Below are positions 24,801 through 39,800 of a stretch of DNA of 64,000 bases, piece after piece. A model generated the notes under the pieces. It did not search any database, was not told the origin of the DNA, and saw only the letters and a program-made list of their open reading frames with translations. The number at the start of each line of letters is the position of its first letter. Within the stretch, counting starts at the first letter, position 1. The position numbers and the translations under genes were made by a program. Source of the stretch: Eopsaltria australis (Eukaryota; Chordata; Aves; Passeriformes; Petroicidae); NCBI GenBank assembly GCA_034509425.1, contig JAVTVJ010000130.1, positions 1,605,501-1,669,500 on the forward strand, read 5' to 3'.

Positions 24801-27800
24801 ACAAGAATAGATAAGAAAAAGGTAAATTCTTTTACAGTTGAATGGTAAGTATTTAGTATGAAATATTGCTTAACAGTGATATGCAGGTGTCCATAAAAAT
24901 GAGCTTAAAGAGAGCTTACAGAGTCACTTCAAAGACTTCAGCTTTGATAAAGAAGTACAGAACTCCAGAAATTATTTACAGAAAGTAAGGCAAGATAAAG
25001 ACTTACTTTATGTAATTTTTTATGACTGAAGTAAGTTACAGTTACTATAAGAATTAAATGGCATCTCTAAATGCGGTGCAATGTTTTGTGGTATGTGACT
25101 GCACTTTCCTGCTTTTAACAAATCAAAATGATGTGCAAACCCAGTTACCAGTACAGCTTTACCCCGTAGATAAGACAGAGCTACTCTTAGGTTAGTCCAA
25201 GTGATACTTCTGGTTCCATTCAGAGTTTATCTAGGTTGCATATTTTTCCTGTGACTAGGTAAATTTGGTCAGGTTTTGTAATCATAACAGACTCCTCAAG
25301 AAGACATAAGCAGTAAGATTACAATATTTTATGGAACATTCTTTCCCAAGTGCTTTGTTTACATTTTTGTTTGAAACAGAATATTATTAAATACTTTCAT
25401 TCTTGGAAAGCAAAATTATGTAGTTAAAACAAATTCCTCCCTAACTGCAAAGAATACATTTATCTGTTTAACTGATACTAATGCTAAGAAAATAGATCTA
25501 ACACCTATTCACAGCTTTTTTCCTAAACTTTAATAGAATCAGAAACCTTAAGTCTGTCCAGGCTTTGTAACAGGTCTCAATCCTCAGCTGCTGCCAGTAA
25601 GTGGAGGCACAGCCAGTGAATGGAATTCCCAATTCCTTGATGACAAGTCAGCTACAACAGAATGGCCTTCCATGGACTGGAATTCAGGAGATCTGGGTTT
25701 GGTACCTGGCTCTAGCACTGTTTTACACCTCCTACGAAAAAAAATCACTTGGCATCTCTGTGCCTTGACTTCCATCACTGTAGTAAGACACTTTTGCTTG
25801 TTTTCTATAAGGGATGTGAAGATACTCATTAAGATTTCTGAGATACTCAAGCACTTGTGACTAGGCAACAAAAGTCCTTGGCCCACGACCAAAGCTAACA
25901 CTAAACCCAACCAAACTTTCTTCCTGGCCTGACTGGAGCAGTCCTGTGCTTGCATTACTACTCTGGCAGCTCTTCCTCCACTCTAGGGACGTTTCCATGG
26001 AACAGCATGAAGGGATGTTCAATGTCAAAGTCTGCAAGACAGCTTTACAAGTGGAAGGAAAAGAGATGCCCCTGCTTCAAGCAAGGAAATAAAATGAGAC
26101 AAACCACATCTTTATGCTCTGGACAACACAACTGAAGAAAGCATTCTGAAGAATCACTACCTACTGTTACATACCATTATACTCTTTCCGAATAAATCTC
26201 TCCAAACTTGCCAGTATTTGTTCTCTGTTTTGTTGCTCAGATAAAGGAGGCGATAATTCATCTAGGTAAAAACAAATTAAAACACAGCCAGATGTGACAT
26301 TCAGCAACTTCAAAAATCTTTTTCAGCTAATTAAAAGATAGGATGGGGTTTTTCTTGTTATGTTTGCTTTGCCTAAATCTGTGGTTTTCTTTTTATATCA
26401 TTAGAGTCTTCAGGATTTAATTTCAAGGCATCCAACTTTTCAACCACAAAGTGGCTTGGTGGGCACCTGGCATCCAGCCAAGGTTAATCTAGCACAGCAC
26501 CCCCATAAGATGCCACAGAATCTGACAAGCACTAGGATTTGACAAGCACTGACAAAAACTAGCTTTGCCCACAGTCTGATTTCTGGGAACACCGGTAGCT
26601 TTTTACAAGTCCAGTGAAAAATTCCATATAACATCAGCTTCTCAAATTTGTTATAAGGTGTCACAGCCAAGGATTATCTGAAAATTAAAATATTGATCCG
26701 TTTGTAGCCTAGGGCACCTGGAAGAGTTTCTTCCTACTGATTTGTAAATAATTGTAAATAAGTAATTTAACCAAGAGTTTTTCATTCTTCCAGGTTATGG
26801 ATCACAGTATACGGTGGGGTACAAACACCTTTTGAACTTACCAAAACATCTTTTGCACACTATATCAAGTATTTCCCGAAATCTGTCTGTCATTGGTGGT
26901 AGTGGTTTTAGATCGATTTTCTTGAAATCCTCTGGGCAATCATTTTTGGAATGTCCATCCCGTTTGCAGATGCTGCATACTATAGTTGGTGGCTTTTTTG
27001 GGGGGGGGGGGAAAAAAAGGAAAACTGTATTTGTGCACTTAAGACAGTTCAGCAGACCTAACATTTCCAAGCAACCAAGAACATTTAACACATGAACAAC
27101 AACAGAGCCTCTACAAAGAACAGAACACCTCTCAACAAGCTGCATTTAATTCTCACAGTGCCTAAAAGCACCTGGAAATTCTGCAAGAAAGCAGGAGAAG
27201 AAAGGGAGAAATAACCCACAAATAACCAGAAAGAAACCCAGGATTTTTCTGTGTGGAAATCAAAAGCTTTGCATAAGATGGGGGCAACAGACTAATCCAA
27301 ACACACAGGGTCGTGTTTCCAGTCCTGAATAACAGCTACTCAACAAAGGCCAGAGCTCCCACCCATAACACAGACTGAAACAATCACTGGGAGAATCCCC
27401 CCATGCATCAATACTTAGATTTAGTGACTTAAAAGTAATGGCCCAGTGATACATGACCAGCACTGCTCACCTTTCCTGAAGTAAAAATAAACTTATCAAA
27501 CACGTAATGCATTTCTTCTGTTGTGAGTCTGCCTTCCTCTTTGAGATCATGGGTTTCCAGCACTGCTTTGCAGCTGGGCGAGGTAGCTGGGGTGCCAGTG
27601 CACTTCGTCTGCGGAAATGACTCTGTTACTGAACTCTGCCGACTTTCAGTATCAGAAAACTCATTACTGGAATTTGTGTCATCAGGCTGATGTGCACTGC
27701 AGTTACAGTGGTGGCTGAGCTCTCCCTCAGTTAGACACACTGAAATTTCTAAATCATCCCTCTCTTTAGGTGATCTTTCCTTTGATTCACAGCATTCATT

Positions 27801-30800
27801 AGAAATAAGGGATAAAGCTTCTTCTTTGTCTTCATCATAGCTAGAGTCCAATGTTGAAAGTAGCAAAGAGTCCACGTTCTGGGAAGTACAACTTTTGGCT
27901 ACAGCTTCTACCACTTCATTACATTCAACTTCATTCTCTGGTATGTTACATCCACTTCCTAGATCTTTATCTACAATGTTTTCCCCTTGTGAAAGGCAAC
28001 AGTTTGCTACAGGCTCTTCAGATCTTGTGGATTTCTTATTATTCATTTTCCCTTTTTCTTTTTTCTTGGTATCTGGTTTGGATTTAATCCCATCTTTACT
28101 TTGTGGACATGCAAAATATTTATATGCTGTCCTAAATCGCTCCAGGATGTACTCAAATACCATCTGGCTATTTAGACTTCGTGCAACATTCCTCTTTAGT
28201 GCAAAAGGATCTGGGAAGAAAAAGAACAATTTAATTAGTAATCTTTAACTTCCACATTTCACAAAGTAGCTGAAATCCCGAAGTTATTATAGAACAGTTA
28301 AGGAGATTCTTACATTGTAATCCAGAATTGTATTTGGATATAGTTAGAGAATGAAAGACCCACAAGTTTTTTCAGAATTCTTCTATACAAAACACACCCA
28401 CGTGCAGCCATGAATGGCTGACTATCATAAACAATTCTAAATAGTGTTACTCAAAAAGAAAACCATGGGTATATTGCACCATTATATTATGGCCAATTTC
28501 TAAACTAGAAATGAAAATGAATATACAAAGGCAAAATAAATAGAGGCCTGCCAGAATCTTTTTTCCTCCACTGAAGAAGGATTTTCGTTTCCCCTAAGAA
28601 ATTCATTTGTCTAAGAGTAACATTAAGGATGTAAGGATTGTATGAACCAATCTCACCAGGATCCATTCTTAGTCCTTCCTAACGATTTCTAGATCAAACA
28701 TGTTTTCCAAGCAAAAAGAGCTCCTGCATAGCTGCTATAAGTTTGCCTGGAAGATAGTACCAAACTGAGATTCCGTTATTCATAATATCAGCTACAAACT
28801 TAACATTGAAAAAAAAAGTAAAGAATTAAAAATAAAAAAACATAAAGCAAACAACAAAACAAATAGCCCAACCATAGCAGATGTCAGAACCAGAATGCAA
28901 TCTGGTTTTTCGAAGTTATTTCTCATTTCTTCCTCAATGATCTGTCCTGTCATCTTACAACCCACATGTTGAACAAACACTTCTCTACTTTTTCTAAACC
29001 CTAGCTAAAAGTGATTGAAGAAAAGAATTGGGAGAGGAAATTAAAGTCACAGGAGTGATCTCAACATCCACTACTTAACCTGTGCCTCAAGAATTCATTA
29101 CTTGTTTTTCTGTTTTACTCTTCCTTCTCACTCTTCTTGTACCTCATTGACTCATCCTTGAATGTACCTCTGTACCTCATTCTCTGTCTGTATGATTCTC
29201 TTTGTCCTCTCCATCGCCTCAAGTGTTACAGATAAGCCACTTCAGCAACATCTCTAGAAAGTGTTCAAAAGTCATTATTCATGCTTTTATCAAAGTATCA
29301 CCTTACATGCCCAGTTTCTCTATTCTGAAGGCCAATTCAGAATGCCATACATTGCTCTGTAACTCAGTGACTTTCCCTGCTTTTTAAACAGAGAAAACTT
29401 GTCTTTAAAGAGACTAAATAGATGACAAAATATATATTTAAAAAACTTATTGTCTAGACTCGTAACAGATTTGTATGTTAAGCAAATAAAGAGGCTAATG
29501 CAGGATGACTACAGAAGTGGGAAGGGATCAGCCTACCTTCAATGGCTATTCGCCTCTTAGGCCAGTTTTTATTCTCTCTGGTTAAGAGCTCTTGTACCCG
29601 TATGCTGATGACATATTCCTCCAAAGCAAATTCCAGTGTGTAAAACTTCAAAAGTTCCAACCACAGTTGTCCCAGTGAAACTTGGTGAGGGGTTTTGAAT
29701 GCTAAGAGAGACTGAAAAAAATGGACAAGAATGCTCAACTGCAATGAGTATTCCCCCTTTTTTGTCCTGGTTCCATCCAACATCAATGTTTAAAAATAAA
29801 AAAATAGGGATGAGAGAGAGCAAATGGTTTTCAATTAAATAAAGTCAGGACTTACAATCCCATGTTTCTCTTTTGCATTGTTTTGGTTGTCTGCTTCTGA
29901 GCTTGTTGCCTTCTTGCCACCACCTTTTTGTTGTTCAACTTTAGCTTTGCTTTCTGCTCCAACGGAGTTTTTTGCTGCACCATTAGTGGGTGGTTTGTAC
30001 TCCCACCTTACAAATTCTTCATCTTCCACCCCTTTCAGCTGGTGGTCATCTGGCCTCTTCGAATCAAAGCCTTCAATCTAACAAGAATTAAAGTGGTTCT
30101 GAAACAAGACTGCATATAATACACACAGCCAAAAGTTTTCAGCAAATGTAACACTGACTACTGTAGTATTCATACTCCTCAAGATTAACAGATGTCAGAG
30201 ACAGAAATTCAGAGACATAAAATAGAAAATAATTGCCTTTTCTCCAAAACACAGATGATACAAGTATACAGCCTGCTACAAGTGCCTTTTGAAAAAGTCT
30301 TCAGAATCATCAAGCATCATCTGTATGAGCATTTTATTTATCATTTTCTTTGGCAATCAAATTCTGCATTTTTATGAGGTTGCAGAACACTGACATAATG
30401 CCAACAATATAACAATAACGTTACTATGTTACCAAATCACTTACCCAATTGCCCAAATAGGACGGCAAAATACGTGGTTTTCTTTGTTGAAGAAAAAATA
30501 TCACCATTAAGGCAAAGGAATATGAGGGAATCCCACCTTCAGCCTGACAGTCAATGTGACAGAGCTGTAAGGGAAGAAATAATTATTTTTCTGATGAAAC
30601 ACCAGAATTTTAGTTTACAAGCTATTATAAAAGGACAAATACTCTAGAAATGTGAGAAACATACTAGAGGGAAACACAAAATGCTGTATCTCAGAAACTG
30701 CAGTCATGCCATACCACGTACAGACAAAATACAAACTATAGCAATTAATACAGTGCCTTAAGGAATACTATCTTATAATACATCATTCCTTTTTAGTTTC

Positions 30801-33800
30801 ACCACATTTTGTTATTGTGGGACATATTTGTGCTTCTGTCCAGAATTTCAGTCAACTCTGAGATGTGCTGTTGTACAGTGGCATACTCATATATGAAGTA
30901 GTGGCATGAAGTCTTTTCTACAAACATATTCATGGTATGTTATACATTACATTGTACACAGTGCTTAAAAAGTATTGAGGATAATGAAATAACTTACTCT
31001 AGCCCAGTAGCGGAAAGCCAAAACCAGGGGAATCAGGACAGGCTCCAGTTTACCCAGTGCAGCCAGCAGGTCAGTTGTAAGGCAAGCCACGTCATTCCTA
31101 GCACTTACTTTACATGTCAAACCACTGCAACCACAAATGCAAAACAGATAAAGGGTTATCACTTTGTGATATAAATGATGCTTGGGGCAGGGGGGAGGTG
31201 GGGCATCACACCCACTGTAATAAAAACATTTATCAGTGTCTCCCTATGTAAGAATCTGAAATTTTTAAACAAAAGCTACAGAATATAACCACATTTCCTT
31301 TACTATTAACTTACCGACTGCATCTAGAATGCACAGAGGTCATTATAGCTAAAAATATAAAACAGCCTTAAGAGTTTGCTCTACGTTCTGCCATTACTTA
31401 ATTATGTTATCTTGCACAATTCAATTGCCAAGTGTATTTTGTATACATTCCAAACACTTAAACAAATTAATAAGTCAACTAATACTCCAGACCTGCTGCA
31501 TATTAAGAGTTGGTAAACCCACAAAACATTTCCTTTAGCTTCTCAGAATAATTACTTCTGTTCTGTTACGAACACAAGAAAAGACAAGTCCACTCTTGTT
31601 GCATTTACTTCCGCAGTTCCAGTTCATACCTCTGGCCAGTCAAGCAATCATGTTTCACTTTGGAGGTTGCTACATCTTAGGAATTTACTGAAACTGTCAG
31701 ATGATGTGTCCTTTCTGGCAATGCGTATCTTATAAAATGGTTTTAAAGCCCTGGCTTAAACTGTTGGCAAAAATTTTAAATAACTGAAAACCACTCCACT
31801 TTTCCCCCAGTGTAGCACAAAAACTAAAGTAGCTTTCTTTCTAGATTACATTTCTGTGTATGACCAATTCTCTTTTAATACAAATGTTAGCTGAATGTTA
31901 CAGTAATACTTCTTGTCAGGAGTGTAGGCAAGCAGCTGCTATGGACAAGCACAGTAGCTCATCAAAAACCTTTTTCAGTCACACATACCTTTTAACATCT
32001 TTGCAAAAGACAACAGGAACTTTGGCATGGAAATCCGACTCCACATCTGAGTAGACAGCTAAGCAAGGAGGAAAGAAAAGACATCCTCTTTCAAAGTTTT
32101 TTACAGTTTTCCCAATTCTGTCTTTAAAATTATTATATTTATACAGTGATTTTTCAGAACAACTCAAATTAAGTGCTGCACAGCTAACCAGTACCAGTAT
32201 TTTCTGGTTACTTTTGATGCTCACCACCAGTATCAGACAGCCAGGCTGTATTCCTGACATAACCATGTGGCTACAAGTTTTAGGAGTCTTGGAAAGCTCT
32301 CACTCATGTCCATATGCAGGTGGAAAGCAGTTTCTGAGTTCACTGTTTAGAATTCATCCTACAAAAAGGTTAAAATTTTTTGCTCTGGCATCTGACACTA
32401 CTGCCCCAGCTTCTGGCAACCTCAACTAGACTAATAGGGGTGCCATTCTCTTGGTGCAGCACATCTCTCACTCACACAAACAGTGGTGTTCATAAAAATC
32501 ATATTTGTAAAAACAGCTCAGATACTTTGGTTGAAGACTAATCAATTTTTCTATGTTTACAGAAAAGCTGAGCATAAAAACAACTAAGCAGCAAATGCAA
32601 TGTTAAACAGAAATGAGATGCAACTACAACTCACCACTGTTCTTCAAGATCTCAAGCACCTGGATCAGAACATCTGGTTGACTCATCTACAGAGACAAAA
32701 TTAGAGCAGGTTACATTAATGAGACTAACATTTTGTTTTACATTTTATTTCAAACTAATTGGGTTGCACAACTAGTTAGTCTGTGTCCTTCAAAACAGTG
32801 AAATCACGTGTCATCATTAATGAAAAAGTTAATTATACCAGTCTACACAATGAAAACAGGTACCAGTAAACCTCACAGCCAGCTTTCCTTTAGCCTACAG
32901 CTTCTTTAGTCAACAGGCTTTTAGCCTACAGCTCCTTTCTGTTGTAGTTCTGCATTAACAGACTCCATAAGGGTAAATAAAAACACTTGCCATGTATTCA
33001 ACAATTTCATTGTCAAGGTGTGCTACTAGAAGCGGACAGCAATAAAGAATTCAAAGTCAGTACTTACCCAGGGGTTTTTAAAGGTTATAATTTTAAAACA
33101 TGTGCAAGTGCAGCAGCTGAGTGTCCATCAAGAATGTGCTAATATCACACACTAAACATGAACCAATAACTGTGGTATCTAAGGGTAAATTATACTGCAC
33201 TGCAGGAATTTTGTACCATAAACTGTAAACTGGGATGTGATGTCTATTGAAAGTGACTAAACCATAAAAGGAAAAAGTGTCACTTTTAGCCCCAACTTTA
33301 ATGGGGGGAGAATCAAAACCTGTAAGAGTTTAGAGTCTGAATCATGAGTTCATGGAAGCACATTTATCCAGAGCCAACTATTTTCTTACTGCTTCAGTGC
33401 TTGCTCAAAAAAAAAATTAGAAAAAGCCTAGCATAAGATTGTCCAAACAAAACAAAAAAACCACCCAAGAATTAAAGTTATCTAAAGAGTAATATGAAAA
33501 CTTCCTCCACAGCACAGCTGACATCACATCAAAGATTAGATGCTTTGTGTTATTCTAACTACTTGTGCCCCAGAAGAACATGAAGGCAATGGAATAGAAA
33601 TAAATGTAGATAGCCTTGATTTTAAGAAGTCTTAGTTAATACAAGATAATATCTACACACCTTAGGGGGGAATTTGATATCAATGTTCACATCACTGGTC
33701 TTAAAAGCAAATCTAGTTAAACAGGAGCCATACATCCTCAGGGAACAGTCTGGAGAGAAAGAAACATGATTATTTAACAGTTAATAAATTTTTCTTTAGT

Positions 33801-36800
33801 GGAAGATGCATACCTTGCCTTAGATACTGCACCTCACAAGTGGCACTCCCAGACTAATGGACATTAAGCCCCTTTCTCACTCGTGTGAAAGATAGGCATT
33901 TCCATAAGACAGCACCACAGGAAAACAAATAATTCAAATACCACCACCAAATGTTCAACATTTTTCAAGCCATTTTGAAGTCTTTTTGCAATGCAGCTTT
34001 AGTTCTGTTTGTTTTTAATATAAAATTAAATATGAAGTAACAATAACTGTCACCATCTCAGTGTAGGATTTTATATAACAGCTTTTGTTAACTACAGCTT
34101 GATTTCACTGCAGCACTTAGCCAGCTATAAAATTCCTTGTTGCCTCACAGACTTTTGTATGAGGCACCAATCTGTTGATTTCATCAGCAAGTTCTAATAC
34201 ACAGTTCATTACAAAATATGTATAAAAAGCATAACTTCAGTATAATCCAAGGCACGGAGTACAGTTTCCATTCAGTGTTTTAGTTAATACAGCTACCTGC
34301 AAAGGTGCAGAACAGACCTAAACTAACTAGGAAGTATCTACTCTGCAATTATACAAGAAATGTCATTCCATTCCATAAGCAACAATTTATCCCAATTCAC
34401 GATACAATTTTTACAGACAAAAACTTTCCTGTAATAGAAATTAGGGTCTCCCATATTTAAATCAGCTGAAAAATGAGAGTGTTCTCAATCCTTCCCACAT
34501 CCAACATCCTGCCCAAGCAGGGTGACCAAGAGCAGGTTGTCCAGACTGTGTCCAGTTGGGTTTTGAAGATCTCCAAGGATGGAGAGTCCACAACCTCTCC
34601 AGGCAAACTGTGCCAGTGTTCCAACCACCCTCACAGTAAAGAAGGTTTTTCTTTTATATCTTCCTTTATGTGTGTTCTGACCAAATCCATTCATCAGAAA
34701 CATCAACAAAATTACTCTTAAAAGATAAAACAGATCTTACACATACAAGCTTATTTTCAGTACTTAGAAATCAGCCCTCTCAAAAAGAAAGCCTGTATGG
34801 TTAATAATAATAATTTGCAATTTCTTCCAATGCTTTTCATAATAGTAAGAATTTTTGCATAGTTCTATTGTGAGCTCAAGAGAAAATCATGCCAGGAGAT
34901 CAGATGTTTTCTACACAGTGCATGAATTAAATTTTTCCTAATTTACAACTTAGGAAAACACATTCACTAAAACATAGCTGGCTTTGAAAAGGAGAATAAC
35001 AAACTGTCATTTACTATTACAGACTCCCCTTCCACTACTCCTACACCTCCACAAAAGCTCATCAGTCCAAACAAGTCAGCAGGCAAAGTAACAATAATTT
35101 TCCTGAGTTATGTGGAAAATCTTTGTCTTATGCTTCCCACTATCAGTGGAAAACTCCCTGGAGTGCCAGAACAGAAGTTTGCACTAGGAGCCACTTACTA
35201 TAGAGCAAACAGATTAGCAAACCTCCACCCTACTGCTCTATTCAGCAACTTATGTTTAAACACATAGTTCACAGAGCACCTAAAACTAGAGCTGATCATC
35301 CTGCAGATAACAAAATCTTTCTTACTGCTGTATTTTTATAGAGCTATAGGGAAAAAAAGGTATTTCTAAAACAAAAGGACAGCACAGAATAACACTCAAT
35401 TTCAATATAGATTAAATTAAAAATTTAAAACTTTTTTTTTTACAATGAGATTAATATTTTCTTCCGTTCGGATGCACTGAACACCAAACCACTGTTAGAA
35501 CAAAGTCAACATCACTGCAGCTCCAACAATCTGATTTCAAATTCCCAGTGTATTAACTATAGGAGCTGATGGGAAATCAATGTAAAAAAGCAAATGGCAA
35601 ATATTATCCTTCTTGTTATGTTATCCCACCACTTTAAGGAAGATCAATAAACACATCAGAAAGAAGAACAAATAAGCATGATCATATTTTCTTCTTTTTG
35701 TACATAAGTTAATTCTTTAAAAATCAACTGCCAGCCTGTACTAAAAGGTCTGTATACATTAACATTGTCTAATAGCAAGATAATTTAACTCCAAATGTAC
35801 TTGTTCACCATTAATGAAAGTATCAAAAATATATGTAAAAATAATGAAAAATTTTCACCTAAACCCAATGGAGAATACTATGAATACCTGGTAAGGGCTG
35901 TTGAATAATTTTCTCCATCTCGTTTACAATTTCTTGCCGAATTCTGAAGTCCTCATCTGAGATGCCTTGCTCATTTGCTGCCTCGATGAGAGTGAAACTC
36001 AGAGCAGCCAACTGTGCAGACGAGGGCGGTGGCAGCGCCCGCAGCTCATTTTCTTCTTGCTTTTCCTGAATAATTGGTGGATGATATAAGTAAAAACTGG
36101 TATTTTAAGAGGAAAAGGTTATCTCTTACTGCTATATGATATTGGAACACACTGTGTTATTCTGTTTACATGGGGTCCTGATCAAACAGCTCCACAGGCA
36201 GGAACTCTGCCTGGCCTAATTGGCCAATACAACAGTGTGGCTCTCACGAATGACTGCAGATGCTCAGTGTTTAAAACAGAGAATGTTGTTTCACAGCTGG
36301 CAACTGAGGAGGAAATCTTCTGTAGTCCATTCCTGAACCACACTTTCTGACAGTTCTGAAGCAGAATTCATCCAAGAAAATAAAAAGCTGTAATTGTTCC
36401 TACATAATAAAAGTAACTGAGCTGGAAAAGTCACATGGATTTTTTTCAGAGTGGATTGTACTTGAAGGAAAGATATTAGACACAGAAAAAGTATTCGTAG
36501 CTCCAAGGAAATTTTTTAAAGTTGAATCCTATTACTGCTTAAACTGGTGCCAGAAAGTACTGGATTTAGTGCACCCAATCCCACAGCAAGAACATGTCAG
36601 ATGTATGGAGTCATTTGGGACTCAAGTGATTTGGGACAAAGTACAACAACCCCTTGTTTCATGAATTCATCAACTACATGAAATACATGACTGAAATAAA
36701 ATAACCATAAAATAATTATGCACTAAGAAAACACAATACAGTATGAAAATGTTTGTCTAGTTCTAGGCTGCATCTCTCAACTCTTCTGTTCTTACCTGAA

Positions 36801-39800
36801 CAAATTTAGTGTAAGAAAGAATATGAGCATTTTTAAAGCACTATGGGATATTTTTTACGTCACCACGTTAGGATTTTTCTTCAGTTGGGAAACCACAGCT
36901 GCTGCTAAGATTATTTGATTGTCTTGTATCTCACAGAGCTGTAAACAGGAGCCTTTCAAGAAGTAACATTTAGACAGTTACATAGGTATCACCATAATGC
37001 TGCACACAACATAAAACTGTCTAGGGTAAGTGTTAAAAAGTGAAACCGCTCCCTGTCCTCCAGAATTCCACTCAGTGCTAAAGAAACATCATTGCTCAAT
37101 TCTCATCTGCATGCCCAAATGAAAAACATGGTTTAAAAGTGCTTATAGATGAATCGTAGGGCTGGCTCATTTTGTTAAGCATGAGGCAATTTAGGAGACA
37201 GTAAGAGAATCAGAATCCTTTATAAATAAGCACTGACCATAATGTACAAATGTTACTTTCTGAGATGGAACGGATTTATGGCATTTGGAGTCTTTCAGGT
37301 GATGACTTGCACACGTTTTAGAATTAGAGCATTAATGAGAAACAGAAGTATGGCAAGAAATCCATGGAAACATGAGAAAGTAATTTGACTGAATTTTGGG
37401 GAATGTTATAGGAAGAATAATTTTAACCACCTAAATGACAAAATCCAACATACTGGGGAATCCGTAGCTCTTCAACACATTTACAAAAATGGGCTGGCAA
37501 GAACATCTGTGCACCTTTCACTGGATTTTTAGAATATAACAGTTCTTTAGAGCAAACCATAGCACCATGGTATCTGATATGGGAACTGGTTTTCTCTTTG
37601 TAAGCCTCAGAACTGTTTTTCATATTAAACACATTAATAAAACCAGGGTGATGATGAGTGAAGTGAATCTTTCCCTCCTGTAACTCTTCTAAACTTCACA
37701 AGTCAGACAAAGTGGAAAAAACCATAAAAACAACATCCCAACTCCACCTCCAGTCCCTGGAGGTCCTGCTACCAGCAGTATTACTTTCAGAAAAACAGAA
37801 AAACTAAATATATTTTTATATAATATGTATTTCTCACCTAAGATACCTTGCATTCTGTTACTAAAAGTATGATGAGCTGTTCACTACTCAGAGACACTAA
37901 TTCAGAAAAAATGACCAAAAACATCCTTTCCTCTCTGCCTGGATAGATCATCAAGCCCTTCCTCTTAAACAGAAAACAGAAATTTGTATATCTCTGCTCA
38001 GCACACAAACTTTCACCTAAATGAACATGACCAAAGAAAACAAATCACATAAAAAAAAATATTAATTAAAAAAATAAAATTAAAAAACAGAGGAGGAAAA
38101 GAAAGAAAAACATAGCCATAATTTTGTTAACTTACCATTATATTTTTCTTATGACGTTTTTCCTTAATATGCTTGTGAGCTCCCTGGATATTTTCAATGT
38201 GGACTAAGCAGAGCTTGCATAGATACTGACAGTTGGTGTATTCTGGGGAGCGCTGAGGAAAAACAGCCACAGATTAAAACAAATATTTCTACCAGTAGTG
38301 CCTGAAAAACTCAATTCTTTGATTAATAAACTGTATTTAACTATTATGCAACACTTTTAATGTCAAAGTGCTTTGCAAACATTAAGCAATCTTCAAACAA
38401 CAAGCAGAAATGGATTTTTACCTGCATGAAAAGAGGGGAGAGCAAGGGAAGGAAGTGAGAGGAGTTGAATATTACATTTCTGAGTAAATTTAGTGAGGTA
38501 AGATTAAGGCTGAGGAGTTTACGCTTCTTAAGGCTGACCTAAAGGCCAGTAAGCCATTCCCTTGTCAGGTGAAGCTTTTAATAACTGGATAACTCTCAGC
38601 ATCTCCCCGCCTTTCTCTGATAAGGAAATGGCAGCAGCTCAGCCATGTCCAGCTCTGCTGTTGTGTCACACTGGGTGTCTGCACAGAGCAGGGCAGCAGC
38701 TCTGCCCTGTCTCAAAGGGTGCGGCCAGGCAGCCTGGGGGAACACGGCCACTTCCCAATCACTGTGCTCGGCCAAGGTGGATCTTCTGGCAAGGGCTGGT
38801 GCTGTTCCACTTTGAGGAATACTCTGGGATGCGCAGATTTGGAGACACGTGCAGAACAAGCACCTTTTTATACAGACAGACTGGGAGAGATGGAGTACAT
38901 AAATGGAGTGGCTGCCAGGGAGATCTCCCAAGGCTGCAAGAAGCAGCCAAACCTCCTGAGATGATGGGGAAGAAGGCAAACCACAATTTTCCCAGAGTCC
39001 ACGAGGGGATACCTTGGAGTTTATTCAGCCAGGAAACCATTAAGACCTACTGGAATAAAAGGCAGAAAGGACTCTGCAAAGAAAAGGGGTTTTTCCCAAA
39101 TACTCCACTTTATCTGTCTCATTCTGCAATTGTATTTTCTTGCTCTAATAGATCACAGATACAGAGACTGGAAACCTTTGGATAAGCTCACTGCAGAGAC
39201 AAAAGGGTTCCAAAAAAACTGCTTTAGTTTTTCTCCAGACTTGTTAGCATTTTCCAATAACTAGGAGAGAAAAAACCTACTTTAACATTTTCCTCCTAAT
39301 TCTAATACATCTATATTTACTAAAACCAGAAAGTATACTGAAAACACCAGATGTTTAAGCAGTGACACAACAATGAATGAACACCATTTTAAGACACTGA
39401 GGTGGACCACAGATCAGTTAAACAAATTTGACTTACCATATGGAGACCTAAACCACTGTCAAATTTGGGCAAGTTTTTCCATTTACTGCTTACTGAGCTT
39501 GATCTTTTGCTTTTGGAAAAAAACAATCTGACATTCTCCAACTACAGAGTAAATTTTAAATTTAAATTTAAAATTCTGCTTTAATTGCAAATTCTCTTTA
39601 CCCCTATTTTCTCTAAAGACATGTACCTAGTAAGATGAAATTAAACATCCATTTGGAAAACAACTTATAGACAGTTACACCTGGCTACCAGGAAGATTCA
39701 AGTATTTGATGCCTGATGACTGAAGTAGTTAAAAAATATTTTACCATTCTTTTAGAATAAAGTGAGTATCAGCAGTAAAAATATTTTTGAAACATTTTGT

